Source: Lichenibacterium ramalinae | GTDB lineage: Bacteria; Pseudomonadota; Alphaproteobacteria; Rhizobiales; Beijerinckiaceae | DNA: 64,000 nt | Assembly (NCBI RefSeq): GCF_004137085.1 | Contig: NZ_QYBC01000002.1 | Location: 343,702-407,701, forward strand | Direction of reading: 5' to 3' | Shown: piece after piece, positions 26,666 to 34,903 of the stretch | How the letters are laid out: each line of letters starts with the position of its first letter | How positions within the stretch are numbered: the first letter of the stretch is position 1 | The notes under the pieces: generated by a model | The model's database searches: none | What the model was told of the DNA's origin: nothing | The model's input: the letters and a program-made list of their open reading frames with translations, nothing else | Made by a program: the position numbers and the translations under genes

Positions 26666-27759
26666 CGCGCCCGTCTCTCCTCGCCCTCGCCGTCCTCGCC
26701 GTCCCGGTGCCGCTGCTCGGGGCGTCGCTGCCCGCCGCGGCGGCCCCGGTCCCGCCGGTGGGAGGGCCGGCCTCCGCCGTCATGCCGCTCGCCTTCGGCA
26801 CCCCCGGCGGCGGCGCACCCGTCGCCTTCGGCCGCACCGGCCTGCCCGCGGCCCAGCCCGGCGGCTTCCTGCCCTCGCCCACCAGCCCCGGCGCTTCCGT
26901 GGCGACGGCGCGCCCCGGCGTCGACGAGGCCGACCGGGCCTTCGGCGCCTTCCAGCGCGGCTATTTCGCCACCGCCCTCGCCGAAGCCACGGCGCGGCTC
27001 GCCAAGACCCCGCAGGACGGCGCCGCCATGACGCTGATCGGCGAAACCTACAGCCAGGGGCTGGCAGTGCGGGAAGACGACGCCGAAGCCGACCGGTGGT
27101 TCAAGCTCGCCAGCGACCACGGCAACCGCGAAGGCAGCTTCGCCTACGGCCTGGCCCTGTTGCGCGGCACCGGCGTCCCCAAGGACGTGTCGGCGGCCGT
27201 GCCCTACCTGGAGAAGGCGGCGGCCCAGGGCCACGCGGGCGCGCTCTACAACCTCGGCGTCGTGACGCTGGAGGCGGACGTCAAGACGCGCGACTACGGC
27301 AAGGCGGCGGACTATTTCCGCCGGGCCGCCGACCTCGGCGACATCGACGCCCAATACGCGCTGGGCAACCTGTACAAGGCCGGCCAGGGCGTGGCGCGCG
27401 ACCTGCCCCGCGCCGCCGCCCTGTTCAAGCGGGCGGCCGACGCCCGCGACCCCGCCGCGCAACTCGACTATGCCATCATGCTGTTCAACGGCGAGGGCAT
27501 CCCCAAGGACGAGACCGCCGCCGCCCATTACTTCCGCATGGCGGCCTACGAGGGCAACCCCGTCGCCGCCAACCGCCTGGCGCGGCTCTACGCGGCGGGC
27601 CGCGGCCTGCCCAAGGACGGGGTGGAGGCGGGACGCTGGCACCTGCTGGCCCGCGCCGCCGGGATCGCCGACCCGTGGCTCGACGGGGTCCTCGCCGGCC
27701 TCACCCCGGCCGACAAAGCCAAGGTGCAGGGCGCGCTGCAGAAGACGCTGTCCAATTGA
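26662..27759 (+). CDS. Sel1-repeat (TPR-like) exported protein
   Basis: 365 residues from a GTG overlapping the preceding stop. The first ~28 residues form a signal peptide (LLALAVLAVPVPLLGASLPAAAA). A Pro/Gly-rich linker follows. From about residue 95 on there are six or so Sel1 repeats of the form AxxxYxxGxGVxKDxxxAxxxFxxAAxxG, for example YGLALLRGTGVPKD and LGNLYKAGQGVARD. Such repeats mediate protein-protein contacts in the periplasm. The stop overlaps the next acetyltransferase gene (TTGA), giving a three-gene coupled chain. Confidence 0.9.
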   Translation: MTRPSLLALAVLAVPVPLLGASLPAAAAPVPPVGGPASAVMPLAFGTPGGGAPVAFGRTGLPAAQPGGFLPSPTSPGASVATARPGVDEADRAFGAFQRGYFATALAEATARLAKTPQDGAAMTLIGETYSQGLAVREDDAEADRWFKLASDHGNREGSFAYGLALLRGTGVPKDVSAAVPYLEKAAAQGHAGALYNLGVVTLEADVKTRDYGKAADYFRRAADLGDIDAQYALGNLYKAGQGVARDLPRAAALFKRAADARDPAAQLDYAIMLFNGEGIPKDETAAAHYFRMAAYEGNPVAANRLARLYAAGRGLPKDGVEAGRWHLLARAAGIADPWLDGVLAGLTPADKAKVQGALQKTLSN

Positions 27760-28550
27760 CGGCGCCGGCCAGCCTCGGTCCGGCGGCGACGCCGGAAGAC
27801 CTCGCCCGGCGCGCCGAGGAGGCCTGCTTCGCCGCATGGCCGGCCCCGCGCGAGGTGCTCATGGACGGCTGGCTGCTGCGGTTCGCCGGCGGCCACACCA
27901 GCCGGGCGAATTCGGTCAACATCGTCGGGCCCTCGCGCGAGGGCGCGGCCGGCAAGCTCGCCGCCTGCGACGCGCTGTATCGCGCCCAGGGCCTCCGGCC
28001 CATCCTCCGCCTGTCGAGCGCGCAGCCGCAGGCCGACCTCGCGCCGGCGCTCGACGCCGCCGGCTACGGGCCGCCGCGCGACGCCTCCCTGGTGCTGCAC
28101 GCCGACATCGGCCCGTCCCGGCACGACGCCGGGGGCGCCACCCTGGCCGAAGGCCGCCCGGATTTGGCATGGCGCGCCGCCTCTGACGCCGCCGCCGGCC
28201 TCGACGGCACGGGCGCGGCGTGGCGGGAACGCATCCTCGACAGCTTCGCCGTGCCGGTGGCCTTCGCCTCCGTGGCGGTCGCCGGGGAGGTCGCCGCGAC
28301 GGCGCTCGGCGCCGTCCACGGCGGTCTCGTGTGCCTCAACGCCGTCGCCACCGACCCCCGCCACCGCGGGCGCGGCCTCGCGGCCCGGGCCGTCTCGGCC
28401 CTCCTGGCCTGGGCGGCGGAGCGCCAGGGCGCCACGGGCGCCTGCCTCCAGGTCGATGCCGGCAACGCGCCCGCGCTGGCGCTCTACGGGCGTCTCGGTT
28501 TCGCCGCCGAACTGTCGCGTTACCATTACCGCGACGCGCCCCGGCCCTGA
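27756..28550 (+). CDS. GNAT-family N-acetyltransferase (two-domain)
   Basis: 264 residues from a TTG at 27756-27758 that overlaps the Sel1 stop (TTGA). The N-terminal half (LARRAEEACFAAWPAPREVLMDGWLLRFAGGHTSRANSV) is typical of a two-domain GNAT group. The C-terminal half has the acetyl-CoA loop VATDPRHRGRGLAARAVSALLAW and VDAGNAPALALYGRLGF. The substrate is unknown. No ATG fits before the conserved N-terminal residues, so the TTG start is the best choice. Confidence 0.87.
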   Translation: MTAPASLGPAATPEDLARRAEEACFAAWPAPREVLMDGWLLRFAGGHTSRANSVNIVGPSREGAAGKLAACDALYRAQGLRPILRLSSAQPQADLAPALDAAGYGPPRDASLVLHADIGPSRHDAGGATLAEGRPDLAWRAASDAAAGLDGTGAAWRERILDSFAVPVAFASVAVAGEVAATALGAVHGGLVCLNAVATDPRHRGRGLAARAVSALLAWAAERQGATGACLQVDAGNAPALALYGRLGFAAELSRYHYRDAPRP

Positions 28551-28658
28551 GCGGCAGGGCGGCCCTGCGCCGGCGAGACTTGCCCCCCCGGCGCTTTCGG
28601 TCCACTTGCGGAGGCAAGGCGCACGACGCCATCTCCTCGTTTCCCTGTAGGCCCTTCG

Positions 28659-29453
28659 ATGATCCGCTCCGCCCTGATGAACGTCATGACCGCCGCCGTG
28701 CTGAAGGCCGGCCGGGGGCTCAAGCGCGATCTCGGCGAGGTCGAGAATCTGCAGGTCTCGATCAAGGGGCCGGGCGACTTCGTCACCGCCGCCGACAAGC
28801 GCGCCGAGAAGACGCTGTTCGAGGAGCTGTCCAAGGCGAGGCCCGGCTACGGCTTCGTCATGGAGGAAGGCGGCACCGTCGAGGGCACCGACCGCAGCCA
28901 CACCTGGCACATCGACCCGCTCGACGGCACCACCAACTTCATGCACGGCGTGCCGGTCTTCGCCATCTCGGTGGGGCTCGAGCGCGAGGGCCACCTTGTG
29001 GCGGGGGTGATCTACAACCCCGCCACCGACGACATGTATTTCGCCGAGCGGGGCCAGGGCGCCTATCTCAACAACCGGCGGCTGCGCGTGGCGGCGCGGC
29101 GCGACATCGCCGAGGCGCTGGTGAGCTGCGGCATCCCGGCGCTCGGCCGGGCCTCGCTGCACCCGCGCTTCAAGGCCGAGATGGCGGAGGTGATGGCGCG
29201 GGCCGGCGTGCTCCGCCGCTTCGGCGCCGCCGCGCTGGACCTCGCCTACGTGGCGGCCGGCGCCTGCGACGGCTATTGGGAGCGGGGCGTGAAGTCCTGG
29301 GACGTCGCGGCCGGCGCCCTGCTGGTGCGCGAGGCCGGCGGCTTCGTGTCGACGGCCGACGGCGGCGACGACCTGCTCGGGGCGGGCTCGATCCTGGCCG
29401 GCAACGAACACATGCACCGGGCCCTGCTGGACATCCTCCGCCGGGTGCGGTGA
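28659..29453 (+). CDS. suhB: Inositol monophosphatase family protein (SuhB-like)
   Basis: 264 residues. Mg-dependent phosphatase fold with both metal motifs: IDPLDGTTNFMHG, and SWDVAAGALLVREAGG near the C-terminus. The N-terminus IRSALMNVMTAAVLKAGRG and EEGG (in VMEEGG) also match. Family members dephosphorylate inositol-1-phosphate, and E. coli SuhB additionally assists rRNA transcription antitermination. Length is typical. It has its own 108-bp upstream gap. Confidence 0.93.
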   Translation: MIRSALMNVMTAAVLKAGRGLKRDLGEVENLQVSIKGPGDFVTAADKRAEKTLFEELSKARPGYGFVMEEGGTVEGTDRSHTWHIDPLDGTTNFMHGVPVFAISVGLEREGHLVAGVIYNPATDDMYFAERGQGAYLNNRRLRVAARRDIAEALVSCGIPALGRASLHPRFKAEMAEVMARAGVLRRFGAAALDLAYVAAGACDGYWERGVKSWDVAAGALLVREAGGFVSTADGGDDLLGAGSILAGNEHMHRALLDILRRVR

Positions 29454-29602
29454 CGGCGGGCCGCCCGGGGCGGCCCCGGCAGCGGGGCCGGCGTCCCGGC
29501 CGTTAGCCATGAGCGGCGTGCAACTCGCGGGGCGGCGCGAAACCTGTTAAGGCGGGACCGTCCCGTCGCGTACCGCGACACCTCTGGCCCGCGGTCCTTC
29601 CC

Positions 29603-30592
29603 ATGGCGACCCGAACAGACCCGTTCCGCCTGTCCTCGCCCAGGATCTTCCTGGTGCGCATGGTGGTGTTCCTGATCCTGGCGGGCTTCGTCGCCCTGAT
29701 CCTGAACCAGGCCATCGCCCGGGCCTTCATGGCCAACCCGCCGCTCAACGGGCTGATCCTCGGCGTGCTGCTCGTCGGGATCGTGCTGGGGCTGCGCCAG
29801 GTGTTCCGGCTGTTCCCGGAGATCCGCTGGGCCAACGGCGTCAACAATCCCGGCGCCCCGGCGGCCCGCCCCCCGGTGCTGCTGGCCCCGATGGCGGCCT
29901 TCCTGGCCGATCGCGACGGGGCGCCGACCATCTCCACCGTCACGCTGCGCGCCATCCTCGACTCGATCGGCACGCGCCTCGACGAATCGCGCGAGATCGC
30001 CCGCTACCTCACGGGCCTGCTCATCTTCCTCGGCCTGCTCGGCACCTTCTGGGGCTTGCTCGAAACCGTGGGCTCCATCGCCGGCGTCATCCGCAACATG
30101 ACGACCGGGAGCGACTCCGCCGTGATGTTCGACGACCTGAAGAACGGCCTCGCCGCGCCCATCGCCGGCATGAGCGTCAGCTTCACGTCCTCGCTCTTCG
30201 GCCTCGCCGGGTCGCTGGTCCTGGGCTTCCTCGACCTCCAGGCCGGGCAGGCGCAGAACCGCTTCTACAACCAGCTCGAGGACAAGCTGTCGGCCCTGGC
30301 GGCGGACGGCCCCGGCGATGCGGCGGCGCTGCCGGTGCCGGTCGGGCCGCAGGCCGGGCTTCCCGCGGACCTGCGCGCCGCGCTCGACCGGATCGCGCTC
30401 GGCACCGACCAGTCCAGCAACCGTGCCGCCACCGCCGCCATGGCCAACCTCGCCGAAGGCATCCAGAGCCTCGTGCAGCACATGCGCGGCGAACAGCAGA
30501 TGATCCGCGACTGGGTCGAGGGCCAGGCCGAACAGAACAAGGAGATGCGCCGCCTGCTCGAGCGCATCGCCCGCGAGTCGGAGGTCCGCTAG
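29603..30592 (+). CDS. MotA/TolQ/ExbB-type proton-channel subunit
   Basis: 329 residues with membrane helices at about 18-40, 50-70, 135-160 and 190-215. The segment ARYLTGLLIFLGLLGTFWGLLETVGSIAGVI and the later LAAPIAGMSVSFTSSLFGLAGSLVLGFLDL are the conserved paired helices of MotA/ExbB proton channels. The C-terminal ~100 residues are cytoplasmic and helical. The next gene, 1 bp away, encodes the OmpA-like partner, so the pair should form an energised envelope complex. Such pairs are conserved and non-flagellar in Rhizobiales. Confidence 0.88.
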   Translation: MATRTDPFRLSSPRIFLVRMVVFLILAGFVALILNQAIARAFMANPPLNGLILGVLLVGIVLGLRQVFRLFPEIRWANGVNNPGAPAARPPVLLAPMAAFLADRDGAPTISTVTLRAILDSIGTRLDESREIARYLTGLLIFLGLLGTFWGLLETVGSIAGVIRNMTTGSDSAVMFDDLKNGLAAPIAGMSVSFTSSLFGLAGSLVLGFLDLQAGQAQNRFYNQLEDKLSALAADGPGDAAALPVPVGPQAGLPADLRAALDRIALGTDQSSNRAATAAMANLAEGIQSLVQHMRGEQQMIRDWVEGQAEQNKEMRRLLERIARESEVR

Positions 30593-30593
30593 C

Positions 30594-31619
30594 ATGGCGC
30601 TCGGCCGCACCCGGCGTCCGCAGCGGACCATCGACTACTGGCCGGGCTTCGTCGACGCGCTGTCGACCATGCTGCTGGTCATCACCTTCCTGCTGTCGGT
30701 CTTCATGCTGTCGCAGTTCTTCATGTCGCGCGACGTGTCGAGCAAGGATTCCGCCCTGTCCCGCCTCAACCGGCAGATCGAGGAGCTGACGTCGCTGCTG
30801 GCGCTGGAGCGTTCGGGCAAGTCCGACACGCAATCGAGCCTCGACGCCCTGCAGGCGACCCTCGAAGCCGCCGACAAGGAGAAGAGCGCGCTGGCGAGCC
30901 AGCTCCAGAGCGGCGCCGCGGCCGCGGCTGCGGCCGGTCCGGCGGACGACGCCGCCCGCAAGCTCGATGCCCAGGCCGACGTCGTGTCGAGCGCCATGGC
31001 GCGCGTGGACGTGCTGAACCAGCAGATCGCCGCCCTGCGCCGGCAGCTCGCCGCCATCGAGGCCGCCCTCAGCGCCTCCGAATCCCGGGACCAGGAAGCG
31101 CAGTCCAAGATCTCCGACCTCGGCGCCCGCCTCAACGTCGCCCTCGCCCAGAAGGTGCAGGAGCTGAACCGCTACCGGTCCGACTTCTTCGGCCGCCTGC
31201 GCGAGATCATCGGCAACCGCCCCGGCATCCGAGTGGTGGGCGACCGGTTCGTCTTCGAGTCCTCCGTGCTGTTCGACAGCGGCCAGGCCGTGGTCAAGCC
31301 GGCCGGCGACGCCGAACTCGACAAGCTCGCCGGCGCCGCCATCGACCTCGAGCGCGAGATCCCGCCCGGCATCCCCTGGGTGCTGCGCGTCGACGGCCAC
31401 ACCGACCGGCGGCCGATCGTGTCGCCGCAGTTCAAGTCGAACTGGGACCTGTCCGCCCAGCGCGCCATCGCGGTCGTGCAGTATCTCGTCGCCAAGGGCG
31501 TGGACCCGCAGCGGCTGGTGGCGGCCGGCTTCGGCGAGTTCCAGCCGATCGACCCCGGCACGAGCGAGGAGGCCATGAGCCGCAACCGCCGCATCGAGCT
31601 GAAGCTGACCGAGCGCTGA
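30594..31619 (+). CDS. MotB/OmpA-like peptidoglycan-binding partner of the proton channel
   Basis: 341 residues. One N-terminal membrane helix (about 21-45, FVDALSTMLLVITFLLSVFML) has an Asp at its start, matching the proton-carrying residue of MotB. A coiled coil spans about 55-195. The OmpA-like domain from about 210 holds FESSVLFDSGQAVV, VDGHTDRRP and NWDLSAQRAIAVVQYL. It is translated immediately after the channel gene. The arrangement predicts an ion-driven machine anchored to the wall. No defence-type nuclease or ATPase genes accompany it. Confidence 0.9.
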   Translation: MALGRTRRPQRTIDYWPGFVDALSTMLLVITFLLSVFMLSQFFMSRDVSSKDSALSRLNRQIEELTSLLALERSGKSDTQSSLDALQATLEAADKEKSALASQLQSGAAAAAAAGPADDAARKLDAQADVVSSAMARVDVLNQQIAALRRQLAAIEAALSASESRDQEAQSKISDLGARLNVALAQKVQELNRYRSDFFGRLREIIGNRPGIRVVGDRFVFESSVLFDSGQAVVKPAGDAELDKLAGAAIDLEREIPPGIPWVLRVDGHTDRRPIVSPQFKSNWDLSAQRAIAVVQYLVAKGVDPQRLVAAGFGEFQPIDPGTSEEAMSRNRRIELKLTER

Positions 31620-32107
31620 CCGCCGCCCCGCCCCCGCGGCTGCGCGAGGCCGCCGACGCCGACCGACCCGCCATGCTCGACCTGTGGGTGGCGGCCTGGC
31701 GCGCCGCCATGCCCGAGATCGACTTCGACGCGCGGCGCTCGTGGTGCGCCGCCCACCTCGACGCGCTGGCCGCCGCGGGGGCGCGCGTCGTCGTGGCCGA
31801 GCTGGCCGGCACGGTGGCGGGCTTCGTCACGGTGGACACGCGGCGCGGCCATGTCGACCAGCTCGCCGTCCATCCGGAGGCGCAGGGCAGCGGCGTCGCC
31901 GACCGGCTCATCGCCCGCGCCAAAGTCCTCGCCCCCGGCGGGCTCGCGCTCGACGTCAACGCCGTCAATGGTCGAGCCCGGCGCTTCTACGCCCGCCACG
32001 GCTTCCGCACCGTCGGCGCCGGCGTCAACGCCCGCTCCGGCCTGCCCACCCTGACGCTGAACTGGCGCCCGGGGGAGGATGGCAGTACCGACCCGGATAT
32101 TGACTGA
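31616..32107 (+). CDS. Small GNAT-family acetyltransferase, start codon uncertain
   Basis: The GNAT domain is clear: HVDQLAVHPEAQGSGVADRLIARA for acetyl-CoA binding and NGRARRFYARHGF near the end. The first ATG (31673) would remove the first strand. The frame upstream reads LTAAPPPRLREAADADRPAM, which is the normal GNAT beginning. The only nearby candidate that includes it is a CTG at 31616-31618, which overlaps the preceding stop as CTGA, like the ATGA/GTGA/TTGA junctions elsewhere here. I annotate that longer form. If CTG is not used, translation would start at 31673 and lose the first beta strand. Confidence 0.75.
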   Translation: MTAAPPPRLREAADADRPAMLDLWVAAWRAAMPEIDFDARRSWCAAHLDALAAAGARVVVAELAGTVAGFVTVDTRRGHVDQLAVHPEAQGSGVADRLIARAKVLAPGGLALDVNAVNGRARRFYARHGFRTVGAGVNARSGLPTLTLNWRPGEDGSTDPDID

Positions 32108-32139
32108 GAAAAGGTGTCGGGCCGAATCCGAATCTACGT

Positions 32140-32168
32140 TTCGCAGTCTCGCCACACATCGCTATTAT
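32140..32168 (+). promoter_or_regulatory. Possible sigma70 promoter for the ComEA-like gene
   Basis: TTCGCA and TATTAT are separated by 17 bp in an AT-richer spot of a GC-rich gap. The -10 box matches consensus at 5 of 6 bases. Transcription from it would give a leader of about 110 nt. Confidence 0.35.
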
Positions 32169-32284
32169 CTGCATGGATGACGTTCGAGGTCCCTTGACGG
32201 GCTGCCCGGACGACAGGCGGACGCCTCCGCGGTGTGGCGGGGTGCAGGCGGGCGTTTCGGCCGGGCGGCAGCGGGAGAATGTTC

Positions 32285-33046
32285 ATGGTATCGAGATCGA
32301 TCGTCGGTCGCTTTCTCATCCTGGCGGTGCTGCTCGTGTCCCTGGGCGTCATCGCGCAGGCGGCTCTGATCATCTCCCGCGGGCCCAAAGCCGTGGCCAA
32401 GGCGTCGACCGGGCCGGACAGGGCCATGGCGGCGGCCCAGACCGCCCCGACGAAGTCCTCGTCGGCCCAGTCTTCCGCGTCCCAGTCTTCCACATCTCAG
32501 CCTTCCCTGGCGTCGCTCGGCACCGCGGGCGCCAATGCCGCGACCCCGCCGATGCCCGTCGCCGATGCCCAGGGCGCCGATGCCGCCCCGGTCCGGGTGG
32601 TGTATCCCGGCCCGCTCGGCGCCGCGCCCGTGCAGCCGCCGCACAAGATCACCGACGCGGCACCGGCGGTCCCCGCCGCCGCCCCGATGCCCGCCGCCGC
32701 CCCGGTCCAGACCGCCGTCGTCGTGGCGCCGCCCGCCACAGCGCCCGTCGACACCGCGCCGGCACCGGTCGCGGCCCCGCCGGTCGTCACCGCCCCGGCG
32801 GCGACCCGCGCCACGCCCGCCGTCGTCGTCGCCTCGGCCGATGCCGACGCGCAGCCGGCTCCGTCCGGCCACGGCGTCAACCTCAACAGCGCCTCGATGG
32901 AGGAGCTGAACCGGCTCGGCGGCGGCCATATCGGCCATTCCATCATCCAGCACCGCCCCTATCACTCGGTCGAGGACCTCGTGAAGAAGCGGGTCGTGCG
33001 CCGCAGCGTCTTCGAGCAGATCAAGAACCAGGTCGCCGCCGACTGA
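32285..33046 (+). CDS. Membrane-anchored ComEA-like helix-hairpin-helix protein
   Basis: 253 residues. A membrane helix (FLILAVLLVSLGVIAQAALII) anchors the N-terminus. About 150 residues of Ala/Pro/Thr/Ser-rich, low-complexity linker follow, with an SSAQSSASQSSTSQPS patch. The C-terminal 60 residues match the ComEA-type helix-hairpin-helix: NLNSASMEELNRL, then GGGHIGHSIIQHRPYHSVEDL. Such domains bind DNA non-specifically. The HhH motif here has GGGHIG where canonical ComEA proteins have PGIG-type turns, so DNA binding is not certain. ATG 32285 has GGAG 8 bp upstream, better placed than for ATG 32279. Confidence 0.8.
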   Translation: MVSRSIVGRFLILAVLLVSLGVIAQAALIISRGPKAVAKASTGPDRAMAAAQTAPTKSSSAQSSASQSSTSQPSLASLGTAGANAATPPMPVADAQGADAAPVRVVYPGPLGAAPVQPPHKITDAAPAVPAAAPMPAAAPVQTAVVVAPPATAPVDTAPAPVAAPPVVTAPAATRATPAVVVASADADAQPAPSGHGVNLNSASMEELNRLGGGHIGHSIIQHRPYHSVEDLVKKRVVRRSVFEQIKNQVAAD

Positions 33047-33067
33047 CGTCGCCGCCGACCGACCGCC

Positions 33068-33979
33068 TTAGCGCCCGGTTTCCGAGAGGGCGGCCTCGGC
33101 CGCGTCCGGTGCCGCCGCCGCGAAGCCGGCGAGCTGGTGGCGCCCGAACGTGTCCTGCCGTTTGGCATAGGCCCGCGTCTCGGCCTTGCTGCGGGCCACG
33201 GCCTCGGCAAGGGACAGCTGCCCGGCGAGATGCGCCAGGAGCGGCGGCACGCCCAGCGCCCGCATCGCCGGCAGGGCCGGATCGAGGGCGCGGTCGCGGA
33301 GGCGACGCACCTCGTCGAGCGCCCCCATGTCCATCATGCGGTCGAACCGCGCGTCGATGGAGCCGCGCAGGGCGGCACGCTCGGGCGTCAGCACGACGGC
33401 CCGGGCCCGCGACAGCGGCAACACCGGGGCCGAGCGGCTGGCCTGGAAGGCCGCCAGCGGCCGGCCGGTCGCCGCCAGCACTTCGAGCGCCCGGAGCACG
33501 CGCTGCGGGTCGGTGGGCCGGAGGCCGCGGCCCGTCAACGGGTCGAGCCGCATGAGGCGGGCGTGCAGCTCGTCGGGCGGCACGCCCTCGGCTTCCGCCC
33601 GCACCCGCGCCCGCACGGCCTCCGGCACGGCCGGGATGTCGGACAGGCCCTCCGTCAGCGCCTTGAAGAACAGGCCGGTGCCGCCCACCACCACCGGGAG
33701 CAGGCCGGCCGCCCAGGCCCGGCGCAGTTCGGCCGCGGCCTCGCCGAGCCAGAGCCCGACCGAATGGGGCTCGGCGGCGTCGCGGTGCCCGTAGAGCCGG
33801 TGCGGCACACGGGCGAGGTCGCCGGCATCGGGCCGTCCCGTGAGGATGGCGAGGTCGCGGTAGACCGCCATGGAATCGGCGTTGACGACGACGCCGCCGC
33901 GCCGCTCGGCGATCCGCATCGCCAGGGCGGACTTGCCGCTGGCCGTCGGGCCTGCGATGAGGACTGCCTCTCCCTCCAC
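33068..33979 (-). CDS. miaA: tRNA dimethylallyltransferase
   Basis: 303 residues. Adds a dimethylallyl group to A37 of tRNAs reading UNN codons. The P-loop GPTASGKS lies at 10-17, followed by ADSMAVYRDLAILTGRP and the downstream KNRPVP-equivalent region TGLFFKALTEGLSDIP. The RxRF-like basic patches of the C-terminal half are recognisable. A GTG at 33977-33979 is the start, with GGAG five bases upstream on the minus strand. It is divergent from serB with only 15 bp between start codons. Confidence 0.95.
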   Translation of the reverse strand: MEGEAVLIAGPTASGKSALAMRIAERRGGVVVNADSMAVYRDLAILTGRPDAGDLARVPHRLYGHRDAAEPHSVGLWLGEAAAELRRAWAAGLLPVVVGGTGLFFKALTEGLSDIPAVPEAVRARVRAEAEGVPPDELHARLMRLDPLTGRGLRPTDPQRVLRALEVLAATGRPLAAFQASRSAPVLPLSRARAVVLTPERAALRGSIDARFDRMMDMGALDEVRRLRDRALDPALPAMRALGVPPLLAHLAGQLSLAEAVARSKAETRAYAKRQDTFGRHQLAGFAAAAPDAAEAALSETGR

Positions 33980-33994
33980 GTGATCTCCCCACCG

Positions 33995-34903
33995 ATGCCG
34001 CAGTCCACCGAGCCTTGTGTCGCGACCGTGCTGGCCCGTAAAGGCCGGGACGAGATCGGGGCCGCGCTGGCCTCGGCCCTGGCGGGTCTCCTGCCCGGTG
34101 CCGGCACCCCGGCGTGGCTCGACCCCGGCTTCGTGCTCGACATCCCCTTCGCGGCCGCGCCCGACGACCTTCCCGGCCTCCGGGCCGCGCTCGGCGCGCG
34201 GGCCGGCGACGCCCCCCTCGACATCGTGCTGCAGCCCACCGCGGACCGGCGCAAGCGGCTGCTCCTGGCCGACATGGATTCCACCATGATCCACCAGGAA
34301 TGCATCGACGAACTAGCGGATTTCGCCGGCCTCAAGGCCGAAGTCTCGGCCATCACCGATCGGGCCATGCGGGGCGATCTGCCCTTCGAGCCGGCGCTGC
34401 GGGAGCGCGTGGCGCTGCTGCGCGGCCTGCCGCTGTCCAGCGTCGACGCCGTGCTGGCGGAGCGCATCACCGAGGTGCCGGGCGGCGCCGCGCTGGTGCG
34501 CACCATGAAGGCCAACGGGGCCTATTGCGCCCTGGTGTCGGGCGGCTTCACCCTGTTCACGGCCGCGGTCGCCGCCAGGATCGGCTTCGACGAGCACCGG
34601 TCCAACACGCTGGAGGTGGCGGGCGAGGCGCTGGCCGGCACGGTGGCGGAGCCGATCCTCGGGCGCGCCGCCAAGCGCGACCGGCTCGTCGCGCTGCGGG
34701 GCGAACTCGGGCTCGGCCGCGCGGCCGTGATGGCGGTGGGCGACGGCGCCAACGACCTCGCCATGCTGGCCGAGGCGGGCCTCGGCGTCGCCTTCCACGC
34801 CATGCCGGCGGTGGCCGCCGCCGCCCATGCGCGCATCGACCACGGCGACCTCGAGGCACTCCTCTTCATCCAGGGCTATACCCGCGCGGAGTTCGTGGCA
34901 TGA
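33995..34903 (+). CDS. serB: Phosphoserine phosphatase
   Basis: 302 residues. Final step of serine synthesis. HAD motif I is DMDST with nucleophile Asp93 and Asp95, motif II lies around LVSGGF, and motif III is GDGANDLAML. The N-terminal ~80 residues form the regulatory ACT-like part of long SerB proteins. The ATG at 33995 lacks an obvious ribosome site because the miaA start lies 15 bp away. A GTG at 33980 in the same frame is an alternative. The stop overlaps rluD (ATGA). Confidence 0.95.
   Translation: MPQSTEPCVATVLARKGRDEIGAALASALAGLLPGAGTPAWLDPGFVLDIPFAAAPDDLPGLRAALGARAGDAPLDIVLQPTADRRKRLLLADMDSTMIHQECIDELADFAGLKAEVSAITDRAMRGDLPFEPALRERVALLRGLPLSSVDAVLAERITEVPGGAALVRTMKANGAYCALVSGGFTLFTAAVAARIGFDEHRSNTLEVAGEALAGTVAEPILGRAAKRDRLVALRGELGLGRAAVMAVGDGANDLAMLAEAGLGVAFHAMPAVAAAAHARIDHGDLEALLFIQGYTRAEFVA

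Noticed and set aside
29603..31619. Zorya-like anti-phage system
   Set aside because: The MotA/ExbB-like and OmpA-like pair resembles ZorA/ZorB in general architecture, but no ZorC, ZorD or ZorE-type gene follows. Neighbouring genes are housekeeping.
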